From contig OY282558.1 of assembly GCA_958295665.1 (NCBI GenBank), positions 21,327,409 to 21,391,408 of the forward strand: a stretch of DNA of 64,000 bases. The letters run 5' to 3'. The notes beneath the pieces were generated by a model. That model did no database searches. It was not told where the DNA came from and saw nothing but the letters and a program-made list of their open reading frames with translations. This DNA comes from Tipula vernalis (taxonomy: Eukaryota; Arthropoda; Insecta; Diptera; Tipulidae). Every line of letters begins with the position of its first letter. The stretch's first letter is position 1. A program made the position numbers and the translations under genes. Below, piece after piece: positions 50,395 to 59,680 of the stretch.

Positions 50395-53085
50395 AGTCGT
50401 CTGGAATGCAATTGGACTAATGCAACACATTCCAGAATTAGAAATGTTCCTACACACAGAAAAAATAGATATTTGCTTAATATCCGAGACTCATTTTACC
50501 AAAACTTAACATGTTAACATGTTAATATATGAGGATACCATTGTTACCACTCCATCCACCCAGCAGGAAAAGCTAGAGGAGGATCAACAATAATAATTAA
50601 AGATAACATCAAGCATTATGAACTAGGACATATTGAAACCGCAACTATGCAAGTTATGTAAGTCTATTAAAGTACAAATAAACAATAATAAGGAATACGG
50701 TATCTCTTCAATTTACTGTCCTCCACGACATAACTTAAATGAGGAAGACTACACTACCTTGTTAAAATCGCTAGGACCAAATTTCATCATTGGAGGTGAT
50801 TTCAACGCGCAAAATACCTTTTGGGGATCCAGACTTAGAACCACTAAAGGAAAAGAGCTCTTCAAAGCAGGAAGAGCACTTAATTGCGAGTTTATTCTGG
50901 AAACAAGCTAACGCACTGGCCAGTGGATAGGAATAAAATACCTGACCTCATCGACTTTCTTATAACAAAAGGAATATGGAGGAACTCTCGCCTGATCATT
51001 CACCCATTATCATGACTATCAGCTCAACTGTAGTTAATAAAGAAAGTCCGCCTAGGTTAGCAAACAATAAAACTAATTGGGACCTATTCCAGGAACTTAT
51101 TAATTTGAATATTGAACTGCAACTGCCAATTAAAACACCGACACAGATAGAAGAGGAACTAGAATTATTTAATAATAATATTCAAAAACAAGCTTGGAAA
51201 AATACTCCTACTAGCCACAAGAATATGAATAAAGCTCCAAGCTATCCTCTGGAAGTTAGAGAATTGGTTCGAGAGAAAAGGAAAGCACGAAAAGCCTGGC
51301 AGAGGAATCGTGCACCGCAAAATAAAAAAGTACTCAACTATCTACGTAATACACTGAAAAATTTAATCAAAGAAATTAAGAAATCCACAATCAACAAATA
51401 CTTAAGTAGTCTAACTGGAGAAAAAGATACTGAGTACTCACTTTGGAAAGCTATAAAATTTCTGAAGAGACCAAAAATGCAGGTGCCACCATTTAAATGT
51501 AACGATGGAAGCTGGGCTAGAAGCGCCAAGCAAAAAGCCACGCTGTTTACTGAATACCTGGAATGAACCTTCCAATCTCTGCCTAGAAAATCAGCAGATG
51601 AAAATATAACTCCAGTAAACAAAGTGGATGAACTTGATGTACGTTAAGTTACACTACAAGAGCTGAGAGAAGTAATCAACAACTTAAATGGAAGAAAATC
51701 TCCTGGATATAATCTAATTACAGCCCACATAGTTAAAGCATTACCTGAAAAAGGACTAAGAAAATTACTCCAAATAATCAACGCAAAGTTCAGACTGAAA
51801 TATATCCCAAGCCAAGGGAAGGTAGCAGAGGTTATCATGATACCAAAACCAAATAAACCAGCTAATGACAAAAAATCGTATAGACCGGAAGACTTTCGAA
51901 AGACTAGTGCTGAAGAGGTTAGCACCAATAATAGAAGAAAGAAGTCTAATTCCTCCACATATGAATTTGGATTTAGAGAAAATCACTCCACTGTAGAACA
52001 GGTGCATAGAATTACAAACTTAGTTGAAGATGTGCTCGAAAAAAAAAATATGTTCCAGTATCTTCTTGGATATAGCTCAAGCTTTTGACAAAGTGTGACA
52101 TCAAGGACTAGAATTTAAACTGCATCGAGATTTACCAAAGCAGTTTTATCAGATTCTAAAATGTTACATAACCGATCGTTACTTCCGGGTTAAATATGAA
52201 AGAGAATACTCTGAATTAAAGAAAATATCAGCAGGAATAGCGCAAGGCAGCGTCCTAGGGCCAGTACTGTATCTTCTTTATACACGAGATCTGCCAAATG
52301 GCGATGAAAAAACCGTTGCAACATTCGCTGTAGATACTGCAATCCCGCAATTGGTAACACCATAGAAGAAGCGATAAGAAAACTTCAGAGAGCCACTAAG
52401 ACAGTGAGCAACTGGACGAAAAGGAGGCGAATCAAGCTGAATGAAGCAAAATCAGTACATGTTAACTATACAAACCAAAAAGTTAACTGGATACCGGTGG
52501 AATACGGCGAAATATCTTGGCATGACTCTCGATGCTAAGCTAAAGTGGAAAGAGCATGTGAAAAAGAAAAAGGAAGAATTAAACATCAAATATACAGGAA
52601 CCTGTACTGACTCATAGGAAGGCAGTAGTGTAAAATGGATGGTCCTAGCACAGCCACAGCCCAAAGAATTTTTGTATGTAAATTACAACAACATAAACGT
52701 CTACGTCATATTTTTATATGGAAGAGAGCAGTAACACCTCGATAACTAAATCTTCATATAAACTGTTTACGTCTATGCATAAATTGATTAAAAATCAGTC
52801 ATTCAACTGTATATTAATTTTTTTTTAATTTTTTCCTAGATGGCAGCACTTTAAACTTTCGAAAAGTGTGTGTCTTTGATAAATTGTTGAATCTTACAGT
52901 TTTATATCAAATATGTTAACTAAAACTCTGAGCTAACATTACATAACAAATTGCTGTTATATCGGCAAATATTAAAACCAATATTGATTTATGGTATTCA
53001 GCTTTGGGGTTGTGCCAAGAAGACCACCATTAAAATAATTCAAGGTTCCCAAAATAAAGTCCTACAGCTTATACTTACAATTATG
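50395..53085 (+). pseudogene. Jockey-clade LINE ORF2 (endonuclease-reverse transcriptase), decayed
   Basis: Fragments of the APE-type endonuclease and reverse transcriptase in several frames. Endonuclease: WNAIGLMQHI...ISETHFT (50400-50510), GKARGGSTIIIK (~50570), GGDFNAQNTFWGSR (~50794). Linker and early RT: the open stretch 50976-51566, then GRKSPGYNLITAH (~51690) and IPKPNKP (~51840). RT core: FGFRENHSTVEQ (~51963), DIAQAFDK in another frame (~52068), GIAQGSVLGPVLY (~52237). The catalytic FADD box reads FAVD (~52331), so one essential Asp is lost. The C-terminal part LLLYRQILKP...YGIQLWG resumes at ~52931 after a ~300-bp insertion. It is dead by several independent lesions and much older than the LINE at 58582. 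Confidence 0.88.
52629..52925. other. ~300-bp insertion inside the dead Jockey ORF2
   Basis: Jockey homology stops after the codons for GRQ (~52628) and resumes with ELTLHNKLLLYR (~52928). The intervening ~300 bp does not fit the frame or family. It has a T-run (about 52809) and no recognised ends, so it may be a short non-autonomous element. Boundaries are good to about 10 bp. Confidence 0.55.
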
Positions 53086-53109
53086 TACATCGAATAAATT
53101 CAATCGGAA

Positions 53110-55500
53110 TTTCAAATTATGAATATGAACACCGGTTTAGAAGGCAATGTAATCACACTGCTTGCCAAGTTCCTCTGATATAGCAATTATTTTACCAGGG
53201 GGTGACAATGAAACCAATGAAAAGGATATTGGAATAACATTGAATGAAGGAACAATGAATTACATGCAATGTATTATGATCCATTGCATTATTACGGATA
53301 CAATCCACAAATTCCTCTAAGTATTTCAAATGAAAACGGAAATAATGAAAATGAACAAAATGACCTTGAGCAGCAAAATATGAGTTTTATAGAACCGATG
53401 AAGTACTTACTACTCTTATTTGTTGTCATTATAGAGAAAACTCATACTCAGTAAATTGTTGACATGTAAGCAAAAGTCGAACACTTACGGTTTGTTATTT
53501 ATATTCATTATTTGTCTGCGAGGTCCAAGGTACACGCATCAAAAATATCAAGATGCAATGACTATTGTTAACAAATTTGGAAAGCCAGATTTATTTATTA
53601 CATTTACGTGTAATTCAAAATGGCAAAAAATAACAGAAAATCTTGAAAACAACCAGCCTGAACATGAATGAGCTGATTTATGCGTTCGAGTGTTTTACCA
53701 AAAATTTAAATGTTTATTAGAAGATATTGTAAAAAACCAAATTTTTGGAAAAGTTATTGCATAGCTTGGTTTGCCTCACGCACATATCTTTTGGTTTTGC
53801 ATTCTAATGATCACCTTGAAGTAAAAAATATTGATTCAGTAATTTATGCTGAAGTTCCTGATCGTAATGATGCTGCTCTATATACATATATGAAATAGTT
53901 GGACGAAACTTAATGTATGGTTGGCGTTAAATTTTTAAAATGCACCGTAAAAATATGTAAAAAGCGTTTCTCTAGAGCTTTTTAAGAAACTACTTCTATT
54001 TGTCCTGCTGGAATCCCGTTATATCGAAGACAGAATGACGGAAAATACATAGAAGCAGATTAAACCAAATTGGATAATCGTTATATTGTTCCTTACAACT
54101 CTTATTTGTGCCGAAATTATAGTGCACATATTAATGTTGAGTATTGCAGTACAGTTACATCCGTTAAATATTTATACATATATGTTAACAAAGGATTCGA
54201 TGAAGCACTTATTCGAATAAGTAACTCAGTTGATAATAATATGAATGAAATCAAGTCGTATATTGATGGTATGTTTCTACTTCAGAGGCTCTATGGCAAA
54301 TTTATGCCTTTCCAATGAGTGACGTGATATAGGAACCGAAGAAAGTATTGAACAGATGTTTGAAAGAAACTCTGAAACCAAATTAACTGTAAGGTTCAAA
54401 TCGAAAGTGACAGATATACGGAAGCGAATTTTTATTATCATATTGATATACCACAATATTATATGTGGAACTCGTCACCAAAGAAACGGAACAAAAGATG
54501 GAGAAATATTGCTCAAATTTCGCAAAGTCCTAAACCATTAAGCAAACTATTTGTCACAATTTTATTATTTTGTGCACCACATAATCCTAGAGAACACATT
54601 TACAGAATATATGTATGTTTAACGACAAGGTGAACATTTTCCGAAAATTAGCTAATGAACAAGCCGTTATGCCAAAATTTAACGATGTACTATCACAAAC
54701 TTTAATGATTCAAGACAAGTTACCCGTTGATATCGACAATTTAAGACAGCAAGTATTGGAAAATGGAAACAGAATAAATGCCGACCAGAAAATTATTTAT
54801 AATGAAATAATCATAGCTGTTTCTAATAATCAGCCAAAAGTTTATTTCATTGATGCACCGGGAGGAACTGCGATCAAATAATATGATCGGTTTAGTTGTC
54901 GCCGGCGAAGGAAAGTTTGCTGACATTTCAAAATTTATTATTCAGCCAAATGCTTATCCCTTTGATCAATCCGAAATTTTTGACATTTCCAAAATATGTA
55001 TTTTAACATCTTTAAATGATGATGTCGATGAGATAAACGCTCTGGTAATTAATAAATTTGAGGGTACGGAACGCATTTATTACAGCTCTGATTCTGTTGT
55101 TAATGAAAATCAAGCTTAATGGGTGTTCCTATTGAATATTTAAATAGTTTAAAATCAAGCGGTTTGCCACTGCTAAAAATAGGAGTTCCAATTATGCTAA
55201 CAAGAAATATTAATCCCTCATTAGGTTTATGGAATGGGATGCGTTTAGTTGTGAACCGGGACGCATATGGTTTCTGACACTGATTATCCATTTGAATTAG
55301 AAAGAAGGCAGCTTCAAGCACAAGGGCACACCATTGAATATATCGGTATATATTTGCCAAATACTGTGTTCACTTATGAATAACTTTATGTTGCTTTGTC
55401 GAGAGTTCGGGCCAATGTTGTACTACTTCTTCAATCTTTAATCGTTCAATGGTTAGTAAATAAAATCCTCAGTTCAAAGATGGCACCCAGAGGCTCCGCG
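53110..55500 (+). pseudogene. Helitron Rep-helicase, heavily decayed
   Basis: Remains of a rolling-circle transposon protein (HUH Rep plus Pif1-like helicase), with frameshifts, stops and internal deletions. In order: SSDIAIILPGG (~53170); ELHAMYYDPLHYYGY (~53255); RGPRYTHQKYQDAM and FGKPDLFITFTCN (53520-53630); HUH box LGLPHAHIF (~53765), its upstream residues shortened; DNRYIVPYNSYLCRN and HINVEYC with the paired tyrosines KYLYIYVNKG (54070-54200); SEALWQIYAFP (~54280); the helicase start with DAPGGT (~54852), cut inside the Walker A loop; then ILTSLNDDVDEINAL (~55000), [19 protein letters not shown] (~55185) and LYVALSRVRA (~55387). A CTAA-T at 55511-55515 could be the 3' terminus, with low confidence. 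It abuts the Jockey remnant. Confidence 0.85.
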
Positions 55501-55515
55501 GGGTAACACACTAAT

Positions 55516-56430
55516 TACTGTTAAGGTACTATTTTTTTCAAGTTCTACCCATCCTAATTAGCTATTTATGAACGTCTTTATGTAGCCTGCGATACCTATT
55601 TAGGCGAGAATTATCTGTAAGGCAGCGCGATACAGATAAATTATCGATTCAATAAAAAATATCGTTTACGGTAGTATTATACCTTTTGTAAGTTGTGGAA
55701 ATTCTATAGCCGATACTGGTTAACGTATTATACTCAACTATGACTATACTTTCCTTTAGTTTGCTTCTTAGTAAAATATTTCTGGGCTTTCGTAAAGTTG
55801 TGGGGGTTCTATGGCCAATTCTAGCCCATTCACACGGTTTTCAAGAAGAGTTTAAACTTTTCCAATTTCTCCGCAAACGCCAACCACAATAACCTGTGCT
55901 CATCGGTCAGTTTTACTTCCACAGCAGGTCTGTGATGAGATATACCATTTTTTCCAGATTCTGCTAACGGTTTTATTTGCTGCGCTAAATTGGTGCTATT
56001 GGATTACATTCAAAATGGTATTTTGGTCGAAATGAGATAATTTTTGAGGGGCTCCAGGGTTGGGCCACGAAGGTCTTATAATCGGTAATCTGACGGTGGC
56101 AGTTGTGGCAGTAAAACTCTCTAAAATGTAGACCTATCAAATCGAATATTTTTTTCTATTTTTCCTTAAATTTTCTCTAATTTTTTAGATATGAGTAGGT
56201 TTGGGTTTGGTTTTGCTTTTTTTTACTTAAATCCATATTTTTTAAATTTAATATTCGTTTTAGTTCGTCCATTTTGTTTCTTATATTTAAGTACAGGTAA
56301 CCCTCGTACATCACGGTGGTTAGGTTAAAACTGTGTTATCTGAAACTTAAGGTTAATCCAAAATAATAGGTTAAGTTACAAAACGACTTTTGTTCCAATA
56401 AGATACATCTTATACTATTAAATACAGGGA
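55516..56430. other. Gene-free interval
   Basis: About 0.9 kb without recognisable coding or RNA features. It contains no long frame and no clear repeat. Confidence 0.5.
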
Positions 56431-56832
56431 ATGATACTACATCAGGGGAAGTATTTATATATTCAGCCGTCTCCAAGTTATTTGATGGTAACAAGCCACC
56501 AGGATAAATTCATGCCAATCTCTGCTCATGAATTCAACGCTTCTGCTTATATAAATGGAAAATATCCTGCAATATACGTCAGCCATTGATATGATTACAG
56601 CTCTAATGAAAGATGCATACAGATAAGCTCAAGAATACCTTGTAATGTAATTTGCGAACAAGACTTCGATGGTACATTTGAAACCACAACTATATCCATT
56701 CATGGTGAAGGAGCCCTGGAGCTGCATGCAAACAGCAGCTTAAAAGGTGATACATTTACAGTAATTGAGGCCGTCATTCAAGATCACAAGCGGTCACTAG
56801 AATCATCTGGAGCCAATATTAATGATACATGA
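56431..56832 (+). pseudogene. Unidentified reading frame with one internal TGA
   Basis: From ATG 56431 one frame runs 52 codons to TGA at 56587-56589, then stays open 80 more codons to TGA at 56830, giving 133 sense codons' worth of frame with a single internal stop. Composition is protein-like rather than low in complexity (for example HEFNASAYINGKYPAIYV, CNVICEQDFDGTFETTT, HGEGALELHANSSLKG). I recognise no family. It could be a decayed host exon or a fragment of another transposon. Stop readthrough or selenocysteine is possible but less likely in this graveyard setting. Confidence 0.4.
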
Positions 56833-58570
56833 TATCACCTCTTGTCATAGACAACCAGTTGAAGGCTTAAAATTGCCCAGCAGAACGTTCACTTCACGTG
56901 TGAACATATAATATTATGTTAATAGCCAAAACGCATAGGTTGCAGAAGGTGAAATATGCACATGTTATTTATCAACTAAGCAAAATGCTCTAATATGTCA
57001 GCACATAAACAACGCAAAAGCATTTTCTAGACCCTACCAGCGGAAATCAGCGGAAAGTTAACACCATGGGTAGCATTTGCAGATTCATCCATTTTCAATC
57101 AGTAAGCGTATTCACACAGAATATTTTCACCATAAGAAGCATTCAACATGATGTACTCGTATATACATACTATCAAAAATCCACCTCTTTCTATAATCCA
57201 CCATTCATTTCGAGGATTTTCTTTTCTTAAAAATGTATAAATATAAACTTTGTGCCAGTGAACAAAAAAGATAAATAAAAAATAAAAAAACAACAAAAAT
57301 TGAGAAATAAAAATAAAACCGAGAATGTGGAGTTCAATAGAATTCATATTGTCTAAGGTAAAGGTTTTTCGTTTTTAAAAAATGTATTTTCATCGTTTTA
57401 TTAAAACTTTGTTTCTTTTTCCTTTCTTTTCTTTCTCAATTTTTGTTTGTTGTTATACTACAGTTAAAATTTTTATTTACATTTTCTTTTTATTGTAAGT
57501 ATTCAAAAGCAAAATTTAATTGTTTTGCTAAAACAGATCATTGGTTTCCACATTATTTGTAAGTTTTCGTCTGGTTGACATTTTTTGTAAACACACATCG
57601 TTTATTTCGTATGGGATAACATTACGAGGTAATTCCGCCAATTCAATCAAATTCATTATTGTTGAGATTGTAAATTAGTTGCAATCGATCAATCGATTAC
57701 AGAAAACTGAAAAATTTCCATGTAAACGTCAATTTTTTATTTTTTTTTTTAAATTATGAGCATTTTAAATGTTATGACGGTCTTAAATCTTCTGTATACG
57801 TACACCAACTAAAAACGTCTTATAATAAGACAAAGACTATAAAAAAAAATTGTGACGCATTCATTATTGACTTAACAAACAAAACTAAAAATACAACAAA
57901 ACAAAAATGTTTGCAATATAATTTAAAATCGGTTGAAGGTTGGACATTTTTTTTTTTTTTTTGTACATATTTACATTTCATAGCATCTTTCAAGCGCAGC
58001 AGAAATAGAGTACTAAATCTAGAAATATATAGATGCTTGGTGTGGTTTGCGCGGGGCGCGCGCACACATACAAATTCGATAGAATATTTATTTTAGTCTC
58101 GAATAAACGATTAATTTAGATGCATAGTTGTATGCCGAGGATTTTTTATATTAAAGTTGAACTGCAAAATAAACGTTTTTCTATTCTAGCTGTGAATAGA
58201 AAAATATTTTTTTTCATTCTAAAAATAATTAGGAAAATCATGAACTCGCACAACCTGATTTTGAGAAAATCTATGGAATTTTTAGTGTACAAGATATAAA
58301 TTCAACTTAAAATTCTTTTTTATCAAATTTACTTTAAAATTCTTCCTAAAATTACGACAAATTAATTCTAAAATCCACTCTTAAATTCAACCTACAAGCC
58401 ACTCTAAAATTAACCCTAAAACATACCCTTTAGTTCAACCTAGCCTAGAAATCACCCTAAAATTCACTGGAAACCGTCTCTAAAACTAACGCTGAACTTC
58501 ACTCTAAAATTCACCCCAAGTGTCAGGAATTTAGAAAGTGTCGAAAGAAGATTAAATAAGGATTTTATCA
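56833..58570. other. Gene-free AT-rich interval
   Basis: No supported gene. Long T and A runs (for example T-rich 57947-57962), a GC-rich patch GCGCGGGGCGCGCGCACACA near 58050, and the degenerate repeat at 58310-58520 are all that stands out. Confidence 0.5.
58310..58520. repeat. Degenerate short-period repeat (CTAAAATTCACC-like)
   Basis: Some 12-16-bp units of the form CTAAAATTCAC / CTAAAATTAACC / CTAAAACTAACG recur across about 210 bp with much divergence. It reads as an old minisatellite or low-complexity tract. Confidence 0.55.
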
Positions 58571-58581
58571 AATTTAAGAAT
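58571..58581. repeat. LINE target-site duplication, left copy (AATTTAAGAAT)
   Basis: An 11-bp sequence repeated exactly at 62991-63001, right after the terminal poly(A). It sets the LINE 5' end at 58582. Confidence 0.7.
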
Positions 58582-58816
58582 TCTGGAGTGTGGAAAAGTT
58601 AATTGATCAAATTCATCATTTGTTTGGAATTTGGGATTATTGATTTTACAAAATAACGAATTTTGTAACGTTGCTTGGAAAGAAAAGAAATTAGGAAATT
58701 TAGGAAAATTTAGAAGATTTATATTGTGGCGATATTAGAATTTAATAAAATTATTGCGAATTTGGGAAGGTAAAAATGGAAAATGGGAGCGTAAAGATCT
58801 AAATCATTAAAAGTAG

Positions 58817-59680
58817 TATAAACCTAGAAATTCGTCAAATTCCAACCTTCCAGTTATTGAAAGCGTCAAACAAACGGTGACATCTCTTTCGGCACAACTA
58901 ACAGGTCTACTAGCATCAGTCAATAATCTAAGTTCAATGCTTGAACAAATACAGTCATGCCAAAATGAACTTTTCGAAAGGGTGGATGAATCTGAAAAAC
59001 AGGTTGGTGAGCTACAGAATAAACATCACGCACTGGAGGATAAGATATGTGAAACTTCCGAGGCTCAAATGAAACAGGTTGTCATTATATCAAAATCGGA
59101 AAATAAATTGGAAAGTGTAGAGCAGAAATTAATTGAGAATCATTTGATTATAACTGGAATCCCAGACAAATCTCAAAAACCTGAAGATGTTATGGTGAAA
59201 ATATTGTCGAAGCTTCAAACCAGTGTAACCCTTGGTCATATTCAGGAACTTAAATATATTGAAACAAAGAGTCAGGACGGGCCAACCAAGATTTTTCTTC
59301 AAGTTCGGTTACGCGATAGAGCTACAAAAGAAGAAATCCTGTCTCGATTTCGAACAAGGCAGCAGTTGTTTGCGAAAGAAATGGTCTACAATGTTGCTGA
59401 TAATAAGCGGCTCTATATCCGTGAAGAACTTACAAGGCTTCAAGCACGCATATTTCGAAAAGCTCTCCAGTTTAAGTCGGCAAATCATTTTAAGTTCCTG
59501 TGGGTTAAAAATAACCATGGGTTATATGTTGTACCATTTATTTATTTTCAAACTTTATCATTATTAGTAGTTTCACAATCAATTGTTATCCGGAAAGAAC
59601 ATATTTTTATTTTTAGCTGCAATATTTTAGTTTTGATTTCGATTGTTTTTAAAAATTATGAATATGATGACATTACATAA
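58817..59680 (+). CDS. LINE ORF1 protein, N-terminus disrupted
   Basis: Open from after a TAG at 58814. There is no in-frame ATG before 58937, while a plausible ATG at 58776 is in another frame and meets a stop after eight codons, so the true N-terminus is probably lost to small indels. Counting from the in-frame GTG at 58877: residues ~10-95 are heptad-rich and probably coiled coil (ELFERVDESEKQVGELQNK); ~95-130 contain LIITGIPDKS, like the RNA-binding start of LINE ORF1 proteins; ~165-217 resemble the FP25 (Baculo_FP) C-terminal fold (LYIREELTRLQARIFRKAL, FKFLWVKNNHGLYV). The hydrophobic ~50 residues after that do not fit and may be read-through of a frameshifted end. The stop overlaps the start of ORF2. 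It is expected to bind element RNA. Confidence 0.75.
   Translation, partial: YKPRNSSNSNLPVIESVKQTVTSLSAQLTGLLASVNNLSSMLEQIQSCQNELFERVDESEKQVGELQNKHHALEDKICETSEAQMKQVVIISKSENKLESVEQKLIENHLIITGIPDKSQKPEDVMVKILSKLQTSVTLGHIQELKYIETKSQDGPTKIFLQVRLRDRATKEEILSRFRTRQQLFAKEMVYNVADNKRLYIREELTRLQARIFRKALQFKSANHFKFLWVKNNHGLYVVPFIYFQTLSLLVVSQSIVIRKEHIFIFSCNILVLISIVFKNYEYDDIT

Noticed and set aside
56587..56589. Selenocysteine reading of the internal TGA at 56587
   Set aside because: No family match and no visible SECIS-like structure; the surroundings are decayed transposons. Pseudogene decay is simpler.
57820..58096. Overlapping short frames on both strands near 58 kb
   Set aside because: They run through long T/A tracts, have no motif, and one contains a poly-Phe run from T15 or longer.
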